This document shows positions 25,152 through 34,542 of a DNA stretch of 64,000 nucleotides, piece by piece. The stretch is from positions 35,683 to 99,682 of the forward strand of contig JAJECO010000026.1 in assembly GCA_022822005.1 (NCBI GenBank), in the 5' to 3' direction. Every line of letters starts with the position of its first letter. Positions within the stretch are counted from its first letter, which is position 1. The notes below the pieces were generated by a model. The model was given only the letters and a program-made list of their open reading frames with translations. It did not search any database and was not told where the DNA came from. This stretch comes from Candidatus Poribacteria bacterium (GTDB taxonomy: Bacteria; Poribacteria; WGA-4E; PCPOR2b). The position numbers were made by a program, and so were the translations under genes.

Positions 25152-27386
25152 ATGCCTGTTGTACCGCTGATTAGTATCATTTTACTTGCCCCCCTTGCAG
25201 CCTTCGCGTTTTTTGGTCTCCTATCGCTGACCGGACGTAACTATGCCCGCCAGGATCTCGTTTCAACCGCAGCAATGCTCGTGGCATTTGTCTGTGCTGT
25301 CCTCCTGTTCACGAATGTTGTCGCGGATCCAGATAAGTATTCGCATGATGGTGCGGAGATACATTCGCTTACTTGGCTCCCGTTGGGCTCCGTCAACTTT
25401 TCTATGGGATTCCTGTTTGACAGTGTGACCTCGGTCATGCTCCTTGTCGTCACCATTGTCAGCAGCCTTGTGCATATCTTCTCAATCGGATACATGCATG
25501 GTGATCCTCGCTATCCGCGATTCTTTGCTTTCCTGTCGTTATTCTCTTTCTCTATGCTTTTCTTGGTTGTCTCTGACAACCTGCTCGGCATCTACATCGG
25601 TTGGGAACTTGTCGGTGTCTGCTCCTATCTCCTAATCGGTTTTTGGTTTGAACAGGACGCTCCCGCAAATGCCTGTAAAAAGGCGTTCATGACGACCCGC
25701 GTTGGTGACGTTGGGATGTTCATCGGCATGATGATGCTTTTCACCAAGTTCCGCACGCTATCGCTCTACGGGGCTGACGGTATTTTCGCACTCGCCAGCA
25801 ACTTGACAACTGCTGACATGACTTGGCTATCAATCGCGGGGGTGCTGATCTTCTGTGGCGCTGTCGGTAAATCTGCCCAAATCCCCTTGCACACATGGCT
25901 GCCGGATGCGATGGAAGGTCCTACACCCGTCAGCGCACTGATTCACGCTGCAACAATGGTCGCCGCAGGGGTCTATCTGACCGCACGAATGTTCCCGATC
26001 CTAACCGCGGATTCATCGTTGTTCATTGCCTATGTCGGGGCGATCACGGCACTGGTCGCAGCGACCATTGCCATTGTACGATTTGATATTAAACGAGTCC
26101 TTGCCTATTCAACTATCAGCCAACTGGGGTATATGATGTTGGCTATTGGTGCAGGAAGTTACGTCGCAGGACTCTTCCATCTCACAACACACGCATTTTT
26201 CAAGGCGCTGCTCTTTCTCGGATCCGGTAGTGTGATCCACGCATTCCATGCTGCGCATCATGCTCACGACCACGATCATGACCATGACCACGCGTACGAT
26301 GATGACCATGCACACGGGGATGACCACGCCGCCGCCTTCGATAGTTTTGGCATTGATCCAGCGCAGGATATGCGCCACATGGGAGGACTTAGGCATAAGA
26401 TGCCCATCACCTTCGTGACGATGCTGATTGCAACACTGTCAATCGCTGGTGTGCCTTATATCTTCTCAGGGTTCTGGAGCAAAGATGCTGTTCTCGTTGA
26501 GGTTCTCTACAGGGCAATCTCTTGGAATTCGGTGCATCACTATATTCTGTTTGCCATGGCCGCGCTCGCTGCTGTTATCACCGCATTTTATATGTTCCGC
26601 CTTATCTTTATGACCTTTACCGGAGAACCTCGAAATCAGGAAATGCATGACGGGGCGCACGAATCACCTTGGAAGATGGCAATACCGCTGGTTATCTTAG
26701 CCGTCCTTAGTTTTCCAATCGTCAATAAGTGGTCGTTTGAAAAATATGTAAAGCAACCCGCGCAACCCCATGTTCACGCGCCAAAGCATGCGACATACGA
26801 TACAAGTCAAGATGTCTTGCACGCACAACTCGGACTTTCCGACGCTCACGCTGCAGAAGATGCACACAGTGAAGACGCACATCACGACGATGCAGCGGGG
26901 CATCATAATCCAGATCACGATAAGGCGCATAACATTGTAGTGCCACTATCTTTTGTTATCGTCATTGTTGGCATTGGACTATCCGCACTTTTCTACTACT
27001 GGAGAAAATTCTCTCCTGATGCTGTTGCAGCAAGACTACGCCCAATTTACACGTTGCTGTGGAACAAATACTACTTTGATGAATTGTACGATGGCGTGCT
27101 TGTTGCGCTGACTGTCGCTGGTTCAAAGGTCCTCGGACTATTCGATCTGCGGTTCATTGATGGAATTGTTAACGGGGTCGGTATCGTTGTACAGGCAGGC
27201 TGTGCGCGAATTGCAGGGTGGTTCGATAACACTTTTGTTGATGGATTGGTCAATTTGGTCGCCCGAATCACTTGGTCAATCGGTGGCAGAGTCAGAAGGG
27301 TGCAAACGGGCATGATCCAAAACTATCTGCTGGCGGTCGTAGGTGGCGTTGTGCTTCTTATCCTAATTTTCCGTGCGCTCTTCTAG
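25152..27386 (+). CDS. nuoL: Complex I antiporter-like subunit NuoL, His-rich loops
   Basis: NuoL is the distal Mrp-like proton-translocating subunit. Core features are GWELVGVCSYLLIGFW, GKSAQIPLHTWLPDAMEGPTPVSALIHAATMV, and the C-terminal amphipathic helix region followed by a last membrane segment. The protein has 744 residues against about 610 in E. coli. The excess is mainly two His/Asp/Ala-rich loops: residues about 364-393 (repeated HD and DDHA units) and about 538-595 (HAP, DAHAAED, AHHDDAAGHH). Such sequences often bind divalent metals, but here this is only a compositional inference. GTAGGAG precedes the ATG. Confidence 0.95.
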   Translation: MPVVPLISIILLAPLAAFAFFGLLSLTGRNYARQDLVSTAAMLVAFVCAVLLFTNVVADPDKYSHDGAEIHSLTWLPLGSVNFSMGFLFDSVTSVMLLVVTIVSSLVHIFSIGYMHGDPRYPRFFAFLSLFSFSMLFLVVSDNLLGIYIGWELVGVCSYLLIGFWFEQDAPANACKKAFMTTRVGDVGMFIGMMMLFTKFRTLSLYGADGIFALASNLTTADMTWLSIAGVLIFCGAVGKSAQIPLHTWLPDAMEGPTPVSALIHAATMVAAGVYLTARMFPILTADSSLFIAYVGAITALVAATIAIVRFDIKRVLAYSTISQLGYMMLAIGAGSYVAGLFHLTTHAFFKALLFLGSGSVIHAFHAAHHAHDHDHDHDHAYDDDHAHGDDHAAAFDSFGIDPAQDMRHMGGLRHKMPITFVTMLIATLSIAGVPYIFSGFWSKDAVLVEVLYRAISWNSVHHYILFAMAALAAVITAFYMFRLIFMTFTGEPRNQEMHDGAHESPWKMAIPLVILAVLSFPIVNKWSFEKYVKQPAQPHVHAPKHATYDTSQDVLHAQLGLSDAHAAEDAHSEDAHHDDAAGHHNPDHDKAHNIVVPLSFVIVIVGIGLSALFYYWRKFSPDAVAARLRPIYTLLWNKYYFDELYDGVLVALTVAGSKVLGLFDLRFIDGIVNGVGIVVQAGCARIAGWFDNTFVDGLVNLVARITWSIGGRVRRVQTGMIQNYLLAVVGGVVLLILIFRALF

Positions 27387-27476
27387 GCTAAACGACCGGT
27401 CGAACCAATCGGTTCATCAGGAATACAGGTGCTGAAGAAATAAATCTCGAATCAACTTTTAGGAGGATTTCGCTGG

Positions 27477-28979
27477 ATGTTATCGTTGATGATTTTTATC
27501 CCCTTGCTAGGGATGCTGGTGGTTCTGTTTGCTATTCGGCGAGAACAGGAGGAACTCGCTAAGCGTGTGACGTTTATTATCACGCTGATCCCGCTGCTGA
27601 TTGCAGTGTTTCTTTTTATCGATTATGACCGATCCGCGTCGGGGCATCAGTATGAAGAAGACATGATGTGGATTGAAGCATTCAATATCCGCTACCATGT
27701 GGGGATTGATGGACTAAGCGTTACACTGGTGCTTTTGACAGCATTGTTAGGACCGATATGCGTGCTCGCATCGTGGAAGATAGACAAAGGGATCAAAGCA
27801 TACCTCGCCCTGTTTCTGCTCTTGGAAACTGGGATGATCGGTTTCTTCTGCGCCCTGGATATGTTCCTATTTTACGTCTTCTTTGAGCTAACGCTGCTCC
27901 CCATGTACTTCCTGATCGGGATATGGGGTGGAGAGAGACGCGAGTATGCAGCAATTAAGTTTTTCCTCTATACACTCTTCGGCAGCGTGCTGATGCTCAT
28001 CGCTATGATCGCTGTTTATCTCAAGAGCGGTACGGATGATGTAGCTCGCACCTTTGATATCCCTACGCTGATTAACCTTGCGAAAACTCCCGGACACGCA
28101 CTTGCAGACCCCACGTTCCAAATATGGGCGTTTCTCGGTTTCTTCATCGGTTTCGCAGTAAAAGTCCCAATCTTTCCCTTCCATACTTGGCTGCCCGACG
28201 CTCACGTCGAAGCGCCAACCGCGATTAGCGTCATCCTTGCCGGTATCCTTTTGAAGATGGGAACTTATGGACTGGTTCGTGTGAACTTTGCGATGTTGCC
28301 TGAAGGGATGGACTTCTTCTGCAATGGTAAAGGTACATGGGGTAACTCGTTAGCCATCCTTGGTTTTATCAACATCGTCTACGGTTCGCTCTGTGCATTA
28401 GCCCAGACTGATTTCAAGAAACTTGTTGCCTATTCCAGTATTGGTCACATGGGGTTTGTGCTCATAGGGCTTGCAGCGCGGAATGAAAGTGGATTGACCG
28501 GTGCTATTCTTCAGATGTTCAACCACGGCGTTATCAGTGCGATGCTGTTCCTCTTGGTGGGCGTTGTTTACGATCGTGCGCACCACCGCGAGATCAATGG
28601 TTTCGGCGGACTCGGTAGCAAAATGCCGATATACACCGGTATTACAACACTGGCGTTTATGGCATCTTTGGGGTTACCGGGGTTGAGCGGTTTCGTGGGT
28701 GAAGCGTTGTCCCTTCTTGGTGCCTACAGTAAATTCAAGGTGCTAACAATCCTCTCCACCGCCGGGATTGTTGTCGGCGCCGCTTACTTCCTCTGGACAT
28801 TACAGCGCGTCTTCCTTGGAGAGCTAAATCCAAAGTACGAGGCTATCACTGAGATCAATGGACGGGAAATCGCAACGCTAGTCCCGTTGGGCATTCTTAC
28901 GATTGTGCTGGGTATCTGGCCCTCAATCGCCATTGATATGTTTAGAGAAGCTGTGAGTCTACTGCCGCTTGTACAATAA
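27477..28979 (+). CDS. nuoM: Complex I antiporter-like subunit NuoM
   Basis: This 500-residue polytopic protein (about 14 helices) has the NuoM landmarks: a glutamate-bearing FYVFFELTLLPMYFLIG, the channel segment VKVPIFPFHTWLPDAHVEAPTAISVILAGILLKMG in short form, and AYSSIGHMGFV. AGGAGG lies 10 bases before the ATG. Length and order (L-M-N) are standard. It follows a 90-base gap after nuoL. Confidence 0.96.
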   Translation: MLSLMIFIPLLGMLVVLFAIRREQEELAKRVTFIITLIPLLIAVFLFIDYDRSASGHQYEEDMMWIEAFNIRYHVGIDGLSVTLVLLTALLGPICVLASWKIDKGIKAYLALFLLLETGMIGFFCALDMFLFYVFFELTLLPMYFLIGIWGGERREYAAIKFFLYTLFGSVLMLIAMIAVYLKSGTDDVARTFDIPTLINLAKTPGHALADPTFQIWAFLGFFIGFAVKVPIFPFHTWLPDAHVEAPTAISVILAGILLKMGTYGLVRVNFAMLPEGMDFFCNGKGTWGNSLAILGFINIVYGSLCALAQTDFKKLVAYSSIGHMGFVLIGLAARNESGLTGAILQMFNHGVISAMLFLLVGVVYDRAHHREINGFGGLGSKMPIYTGITTLAFMASLGLPGLSGFVGEALSLLGAYSKFKVLTILSTAGIVVGAAYFLWTLQRVFLGELNPKYEAITEINGREIATLVPLGILTIVLGIWPSIAIDMFREAVSLLPLVQ

Positions 28980-28991
28980 GGGGAAACTCCG

Positions 28992-30449
28992 TTGACAAAC
29001 ATTGCAAGTATTCCTTACTTTATACCAGAAATTGTTTTAGTTGTTTTCGCGGTAGTCATCATCTTATATGATCTGGGGTCGAAGAAGACTGGCGGTAACG
29101 GTGCTGCCTATCTGGGGCTCGTCGGACTTGTGATAGCCGTGATCACAGCACTTGTGATTGGGTCCGAAGATCGCTCCCTGTTCCTCGGTATGGTCCGGCT
29201 TGATAGTTTCGCCATGTTCTTCAAGATTATCATATCTGTTGCCACGGCTGCTACGATTCTGTTTTCGGTCCGTTCTTCTGAACTCGATCCGGAGACGAAG
29301 GGTGAATACTACGCGCTCCTACTTGCAGTGACGTTAGGGATGTATCTGATGGCATCGTCCACCCATCTCCTGATGATCTACCTGTCGCTCGAGACAGTCA
29401 GCCTAACCTCCTACATCCTCGCCGGATTCCTGACACACAGTCCACGTTCGAGCGAAGCCGCATTCAAGTATATCACCTTCGGTGCGATATCATCGGGCAC
29501 AATGTTATTTGGTATCTCTCTCCTCTTTGGTATGACCGGTACAGGCGATATCATGCTAATTAGCAGCAAGCTGGGCGAGATGTTCAGTCAAGGTGATGTT
29601 TATCCGCTCGCCGTGCTGCTGTCAATCACGTTTATCCTTGCAGGCGTCGGCTACAAAATTGCCTCAGTACCCTTCCACATGTGGTCTCCCGATGTGTACG
29701 AAGGGGCGCCTATCCCGATTACAGCGTTTCTATCTGTCGCATCCAAAGCCGCTGGTTTTGCCCTATTCATTCGCCTGTTCTACTCCGGCTTCAAGTCGGC
29801 AGATGCATCCATTGACTGGTCGATGATGCTGGCTGTTGTCTCCGCCCTTACAATGACCGTCGGTAATCTTGCCGCACTGCCTCAGCAGAATGTGAAGCGC
29901 CTGCTCGCTTATTCAAGTATTTCGCATGGTGGCTTCCTACTCATGGGAGGTGTATTGCTGACGAGCGAGGGGCTTCAAGCAATTCTAATCTATCTGATCA
30001 TCTACCTGTTCATGAACCTCGGGGCGTTCTTTGTGGTTATCCTCATTGCAAACGAGGTCGGCAGTGAAACAATTGACGGTTACCGTGGATTGGTCTCCCG
30101 TGCACCGCTCATCGCCGTGTCCATGGCGATCTTCCTCTTCTCTTTGACCGGTTTGCCGCCGCTTGCCGGTTTCGCAGGGAAATGGATTCTTTTTGCCGCT
30201 GTCATCAAAGAAAAGCTCTACTGGCTGGCAGTTATCGGCTTGCTTAACAGTGTTGTGGCGCTTTACTACTATGTGCGAATCGTCAAGGCGATGTTCCTTG
30301 AATCGTCCGATGACACCGAGTCCCTCTCTTTCTCACCCGGTAGTCTTGTCCTTCTCCTAATTTTTGTTGTTCCTACCCTCCTGCTTGGCATCTATTGGAA
30401 CCCACTATACGAGCTGTCCAGAGCCTCACTTGGAAAACTGATGGGTTAG
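28992..30449 (+). CDS. nuoN: Complex I antiporter-like subunit NuoN
   Basis: The last nuo gene encodes a 485-residue membrane subunit with 14 helices. Visible marks include the glutamate in LSLETVSLTSYILAG, the lysine-bearing YKIASVPFHMWSPDVYEGAP segment and AYSSISHGGFLLMG. The start is TTG at 28992 with GGGGAAA upstream; no ATG is available nearby. A strong terminator follows about 40 bases after the stop. Confidence 0.95.
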   Translation: MTNIASIPYFIPEIVLVVFAVVIILYDLGSKKTGGNGAAYLGLVGLVIAVITALVIGSEDRSLFLGMVRLDSFAMFFKIIISVATAATILFSVRSSELDPETKGEYYALLLAVTLGMYLMASSTHLLMIYLSLETVSLTSYILAGFLTHSPRSSEAAFKYITFGAISSGTMLFGISLLFGMTGTGDIMLISSKLGEMFSQGDVYPLAVLLSITFILAGVGYKIASVPFHMWSPDVYEGAPIPITAFLSVASKAAGFALFIRLFYSGFKSADASIDWSMMLAVVSALTMTVGNLAALPQQNVKRLLAYSSISHGGFLLMGGVLLTSEGLQAILIYLIIYLFMNLGAFFVVILIANEVGSETIDGYRGLVSRAPLIAVSMAIFLFSLTGLPPLAGFAGKWILFAAVIKEKLYWLAVIGLLNSVVALYYYVRIVKAMFLESSDDTESLSFSPGSLVLLLIFVVPTLLLGIYWNPLYELSRASLGKLMG

Positions 30450-30490
30450 GGGGAATTGATTTCCTACTTTCTCACCCAAATATTAAATGA

Positions 30491-30520
30491 AAAAGGGCAA
30501 CCTCTTGTGGTTGCCCTTTT
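30491..30520 (+). terminator. Rho-independent terminator after nuoN
   Basis: AAAAGGGCAACC and GGTTGCCCTTTT form a perfect 12-base stem with a 6-base loop, followed by TTGTT. This is a textbook intrinsic terminator and marks the end of the nuo transcript. Confidence 0.92.
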
Positions 30521-30602
30521 TTGTTGGAATAACTGAATGCTGTCTTGGATGTTTAACAAGCGCGGAGTAAGCCGGAATCAAGATAAAATAAGCAATTTCT
30601 GG

Positions 30603-30631
30603 TTGATGCTGTAACTGTTTTTTGATACACT
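30603..30631 (+). promoter_or_regulatory. Possible promoter for Gfo/Idh operon
   Basis: TTGATG and TACACT are spaced by 17 bases, about 100 bases before the Gfo/Idh ATG and downstream of the nuo terminator. The -10 match is moderate, so this is a tentative call. Confidence 0.35.
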
Positions 30632-30730
30632 GTAGGGAAATGAGAGGCAGACTTCCGGGACTTGTACTTCTTTTATTTGGGTTGGAATTTTGCCTGCTAT
30701 AGATTCCTTTCTTTTTTTTGAGGAGAAGCT

Positions 30731-31687
30731 ATGAAAGTAAAACTCGGTTTTATTGGAACAGGTGGTATGGCAGGGGCTCACATGAGGAACCTGCAAACGT
30801 TCGACGATATAGAATTTACCGCTATGTGCGATGTGTCGGAGGAGCGTGCAACGGGGGCTGCGGAGGAATATGGGGGCAACGTCTACACAGACTTCCGCGA
30901 AATGTACGACAAGGAAGATCTTGATGCCGTGTATATCTGTACGCCACCCTTTGCACACGGGGAACAAGAGCGGATCGCTTGTGAAAAGGACATCGCGATG
31001 TTCATTGAGAAGCCGATCGCCGCAGACTTAGAGCAAGCGGTTATCATCAATGAGGATGTCCGTCGAAGTGGTGTGATTACCAGCGTTGGATATCACTGGC
31101 GTTACGGGGGCAATGCACAGCACGCAAAGTCGGTTCTTAATAAAGAGTCTCCTGTGCTCGGCGCGTTGGGATACTGGCTGGGTGGGCTGCCCGGTACACT
31201 CTGGTGGAGAATCCGCGCTCAGTCTGGAGGGCAGCATGTCGAACAGACAACCCACATTTTCGACCTGGCGCGATTTCTTCTCGGAGACGCTAAGACAGTA
31301 CACGGCGTTGCCACCCGTGGAAGTATGACGGATATTCCGCAGTACGATGTCGACGATCTCAGCATGGTCAATATCGAATTTGAGAGCGGAGCAATAGCAA
31401 ATATTGCATCATGTTGTGCAATGGACGGTTGGAATCGAGTACAGCTCGAGGTCTTCTGTCGCGGGTTGGTTGTGACTGTTGGCGGGGCTAATACCATCAA
31501 TCGGAAAGGTGAGGAGGACTCACTACCTGAAAATGGTGGACAAGACCGAGACCGTGTGTTTATTGATGCTGTGAAGACTGGTGATTCATCCAAAATCCTG
31601 TCACCCTACAGCGATGCGTTGAAGACGCTCCGGATTATGATGGCGGCGAGCACATCGTTTGAAACCGGCAAAGCTGTAGATCTATAG
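30731..31687 (+). CDS. Gfo/Idh/MocA family oxidoreductase
   Basis: The 318-residue NAD(P)-dependent dehydrogenase starts with a Rossmann motif GFIGTGGMAGAHM, has the VYICTPPFAHGEQ segment and the catalytic-lysine motif IEKPIAADLEQA. The second domain contains GGQHVEQTTHIFDLARFLLG, where the His and Asp probably shape the substrate site. Family members oxidise sugars, inositols or related polyols. GAGGAGAAGCT precedes the ATG. It is followed by a hydroxypyruvate-isomerase-like gene with an 86-base gap that has a hairpin, so the pair may act on the same sugar. The precise substrate is not deducible. Confidence 0.9.
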   Translation: MKVKLGFIGTGGMAGAHMRNLQTFDDIEFTAMCDVSEERATGAAEEYGGNVYTDFREMYDKEDLDAVYICTPPFAHGEQERIACEKDIAMFIEKPIAADLEQAVIINEDVRRSGVITSVGYHWRYGGNAQHAKSVLNKESPVLGALGYWLGGLPGTLWWRIRAQSGGQHVEQTTHIFDLARFLLGDAKTVHGVATRGSMTDIPQYDVDDLSMVNIEFESGAIANIASCCAMDGWNRVQLEVFCRGLVVTVGGANTINRKGEEDSLPENGGQDRDRVFIDAVKTGDSSKILSPYSDALKTLRIMMAASTSFETGKAVDL

Positions 31688-31722
31688 GAGTGTGTTTGTT
31701 AGCACTGCAATTTGTTGCAAAG

Positions 31723-31752
31723 CACCCTCACATCCGTTCTCGGATGTGGGTG
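31723..31752 (+). other. Intercistronic hairpin
   Basis: CACATCCG and CGGATGTG pair around a TTCT loop, extended by CACC/GGTG with two unpaired bases. There is no T-run, so it is more likely an mRNA-processing or stability element than a terminator. It lies 20 or so bases ahead of the AAAGGAGAAAGG site of the next gene. Confidence 0.5.
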
Positions 31753-31773
31753 GAAGCTTAAAAGGAGAAAGGA

Positions 31774-32541
31774 ATGGGTTCAATTAATCAATCAATCTGT
31801 TACGGTTGTTTCACTCGTGATGACGCTTCTCCGGAACAGGTTATCCAAGAAGCGGCGAAGATTGGATATAAATCCGTAGAAATGGCACCACCAGAATATT
31901 GGTCCCTCGTGCGTGAAAATGGTATGCGCGTCGCCATTATCGTTGGACATCAATCCCTACCTGATGGTCTCAACAAGCGCGAAAACCATGATCGCATTGA
32001 GGGGGAGATTCTGGAGAATCTCGAAGTTGCTGCCGCCAATGATATTCCCGGCCTCATCTGCTTTTCAGGAAATCGGGAAGGGAAATCAGAGGAGGAGGGG
32101 CGAGATAATACCATCGAAGGGCTGTTGCGCGTCGCCAAGGCAGCCGAAGATAAAGAGGTCAATCTGTGTATCGAGCTGCTCAATAGCAAGGTAAATCACC
32201 CCGATTATCAATGTGATCGTACCCCTTGGGGGGTCGAGGTATGCAAAGGTGTGAATTCACCACGGGTCCAGCTACTCTACGACATCTACCACATGCAGAT
32301 TATGGAGGGTGACCTGGTCCGAACGATTCAGGAGAGTATTGATTACATCGGGCATTTCCACACGGCGGGGAATCCGGGGCGCAAAGACCTCGACGATGAG
32401 CAGGAAATCTACTATCCCCCTGTTATGCGTGCTATCGCCGAGGCAGATTACGACCTGTACGTGGGGCACGAATTTGTTCCGAAAGGCGATCCGCTCGCCG
32501 CGATGCAAGCTGCCTACGACACGTGTAACGTCACCGTTTAG
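31774..32541 (+). CDS. Hydroxypyruvate isomerase-like TIM-barrel protein
   Basis: A 255-residue AP-endonuclease-family-2 / xylose-isomerase-like barrel. The pattern around ELLNSK, QCDRTPWGVEV, LLYDIYHMQIMEGD and IGHFHTAGNPGR closely follows the Hyi branch, in which two glutamates, an Asp and a His bind a divalent metal and catalyse aldose-ketose type isomerisation. The metal-site residues appear intact, including the late Glu in YVGHEFVPKGDP. A very good AAAGGAG site precedes the ATG. Co-localisation with a Gfo/Idh dehydrogenase is common in sugar or polyol catabolic units. The true substrate is unknown. Confidence 0.85.
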   Translation: MGSINQSICYGCFTRDDASPEQVIQEAAKIGYKSVEMAPPEYWSLVRENGMRVAIIVGHQSLPDGLNKRENHDRIEGEILENLEVAAANDIPGLICFSGNREGKSEEEGRDNTIEGLLRVAKAAEDKEVNLCIELLNSKVNHPDYQCDRTPWGVEVCKGVNSPRVQLLYDIYHMQIMEGDLVRTIQESIDYIGHFHTAGNPGRKDLDDEQEIYYPPVMRAIAEADYDLYVGHEFVPKGDPLAAMQAAYDTCNVTV

Positions 32542-32551
32542 CAAATCTACG

Positions 32552-32588
32552 GCGTGAAACGTGAAGAAGATTTTTTTACGTTTCACGC
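32552..32588. repeat. Dispersed motif copy 3, inverted repeat between convergent genes
   Basis: GCGTGAAACGT and ACGTTTCACGC form a perfect 11-base inverted repeat with a 15-base loop containing seven T residues. It lies 10 bases past the Hyi-like stop, in a convergent gap, and could act as a bidirectional terminator. The arms match the ACGTTTCACG core of other intergenic copies. Confidence 0.55.
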
Positions 32589-32643
32589 ATAACAAGATCG
32601 GGTGACTCCGGCAAGCGAAATAGATTTGCTTGTTGGGTTCCTA

Positions 32644-33639
32644 TCAAATAATGAACCAACGGTGTAGTTTGTTGCTGTCTGCTATTGGCTTCTGCAAATG
32701 TCTTCTTAACTCATCAAGCCAATACATCCAATAATCATAAGCGTAGTCGATTACTACTTCTGTTGCTTGATGAGTCTCCAAGTATTCGATCAACCACGCA
32801 AGAAGTTTCTCCTCAACTGCTTCGTCAACCTCATCTGACGTGATACACTCTTCGCAGAATCTCCGGACTCTATCAAGGGTTACACAGAAAGATTTTCCGC
32901 TATTGATTGCCAAATTCACCATCATTCCGCACGTAATCTTCCCAGCCAAATCTTCTGACGATTCCAAGCTCTCCGCGTATCGTAAGTCCTTCTCTTTCGC
33001 CATGAAGTACAGAGGAAGCGTTTGCAGGTAATCCAGCCGTAAGCCTATGTTCTTCAGCATCCCATCGGCAATCTCAACCTGACTGAATTGTTCAATCGGT
33101 TGTTCTCTTTCAACCTTTGATTGGATAACCGGAGTAACTTCACCTATGATGAGGGTCTCATCTATTACCGCTGATAGAAAATCTTCCTCAATTCGGCTTA
33201 ATAATGCCATTTCTACCACCGCTTCAGGGTGTCCTCCAAGCTGCACCATGCCTGACTCAGCGACGGTCAATCGCGCGCGTTGTCGAAGGGCTTCGGCATC
33301 CCGCTTCAATTTGGTTATCAATGTATTCCCAATCTGATAAAATCGGATCATGTCGTTACGGATTAGCAGATGTCTTGCGCGAATGAGATCAAGTTCACTC
33401 CCATGCTCAAGTCCAAGGTTGAGTCGGAGAACGACATCTCTCGCGACCGTTTTCAGTTCAGAGAGTTTCGAGATGTCAACCGGTTCTATCACTGAGCGTT
33501 TGTTCATAATTGCAACGATCTGGCGATTGAGTTCATCAATCCGGTCAATGGGGGTCTCCTCCAGTTCGTTAAGCTCAGATAATGCCCTGAACAGGAACAG
33601 TCGTGGGTCATATTCGATAAGGGAGCTTGTACTTTCCAT
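32644..33639 (-). CDS. DUF6178-like protein, C-terminal half
   Basis: This 331-residue, mostly helical protein lacks signal peptides and membrane spans. The segment LRLNLGLEHGSELDLIRARHLL followed by IRFYQIGNTLITKLKRDA resembles the C-terminal half of DUF6178 proteins, as far as I can recall that family. It has three Cys in the C-terminal part (CVTLDRVRRFCEECI) that might form a metal or disulphide site. It directly follows the partner gene by 27 bases on the same strand, and the two together would equal one full-length DUF6178 protein. Function is unknown. The family assignment needs an HMM search to confirm. Confidence 0.7.
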   Translation of the reverse strand: MESTSSLIEYDPRLFLFRALSELNELEETPIDRIDELNRQIVAIMNKRSVIEPVDISKLSELKTVARDVVLRLNLGLEHGSELDLIRARHLLIRNDMIRFYQIGNTLITKLKRDAEALRQRARLTVAESGMVQLGGHPEAVVEMALLSRIEEDFLSAVIDETLIIGEVTPVIQSKVEREQPIEQFSQVEIADGMLKNIGLRLDYLQTLPLYFMAKEKDLRYAESLESSEDLAGKITCGMMVNLAINSGKSFCVTLDRVRRFCEECITSDEVDEAVEEKLLAWLIEYLETHQATEVVIDYAYDYWMYWLDELRRHLQKPIADSNKLHRWFII

Positions 33640-33666
33640 GGTGTGTGGTTTAGTCCGCCGTTTGAT

Positions 33667-34542
33667 TTACTCGTCTAATTGTGGATTATCACGGTCAACT
33701 AACTGTTCCAAATCTTCTTCGGTAAGGCCATTTTGGGGTGAGCTTTTGCGTGATTGATTCTGGTCTAAATGAACGTGGTTGAGATCTACCAATTTGTCTA
33801 AATCTTCTTCAGTTATTCCTCGTTCTTTATCTCGTTCCGCTATTCGGGCTTTAGCAGCTTCTCGGGTTGTCCGCGCTTTGATTTCCCTCGCGTAACCATC
33901 TATGGCGGTCGCATCTTCGAGGAATATATACTCCATCAGGGATTGGAACAGATTGCCATCCGCGGCATAGAGCATCTCGATTAGCAGTTGGGTGTCCTCA
34001 GTATCGTAACTTAGATCTTCCGGACTGATGAGAGCTTCCTCCACTAGAAACGCCGGGTAAGGGATTACATTGGATTTGGAGGTTGCCAGTTTAAGCCGGT
34101 TCCAGAAAAATTCTCCGAGCAGTTGCGGGTCAATAGAACGCAACATGTTTTCAAAAACTTCTTCTCCCGCGTGTAACATCTCCATCAGCCACGCTTCAAA
34201 TTGTGTTTCATCCAGCTTGTCATTCTGGTAGGCAATTAGATCGACGATGTCTGAAAGCTGCTCGGAAGACGCTCCGGATAGAATGCCAGCCGACTGTCCA
34301 GTTCCAAGATGGGTGAGTGCCATCTGCATAACATTCTCGGTTGGACTCCGTTGAATCAACTCTGCACAATCGGGGACGAGGTAGTACAACTCCTCGCGGT
34401 CTTTCGCATCCCAAACTGTCTCAATAATTGCCAGTTGTTCCTCTGTGGTATACTGTTGGAATTGGAGGGAGGCTTGCTTACTATTCATCTCCAGCAATGC
34501 CTTTGCTTTTGCGTGCGGATTACGAATCCTGATTTCTTTCAT
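33667..34542 (-). CDS. DUF6178-like protein, N-terminal half
   Basis: This 291-residue cytoplasmic protein is helical and acidic. Segments such as LYYLVPDCAELIQRSP and the LLGEFFWNRLKL stretch resemble the N-terminal half of DUF6178 proteins, which consist of repeated small helical units acting on an unknown target. The C-terminus contains a near-duplicate motif: ITEEDLDKLVDLNHVHLDQ and, after a short Ser/Gln linker, LTEEDLEQLVDRDNPQLDE. The duplicated acidic tail may be a binding module. It is the first gene of the pair and diverges from htpX across 449 bases. Confidence 0.7.
   Translation of the reverse strand: MKEIRIRNPHAKAKALLEMNSKQASLQFQQYTTEEQLAIIETVWDAKDREELYYLVPDCAELIQRSPTENVMQMALTHLGTGQSAGILSGASSEQLSDIVDLIAYQNDKLDETQFEAWLMEMLHAGEEVFENMLRSIDPQLLGEFFWNRLKLATSKSNVIPYPAFLVEEALISPEDLSYDTEDTQLLIEMLYAADGNLFQSLMEYIFLEDATAIDGYAREIKARTTREAAKARIAERDKERGITEEDLDKLVDLNHVHLDQNQSRKSSPQNGLTEEDLEQLVDRDNPQLDE

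Noticed and set aside
26241..26330. Possible CRISPR or tandem DNA repeat in the nuoL His-rich region
   Set aside because: The repeats are short codon-level HD units inside a translated frame, without spacers of constant size.
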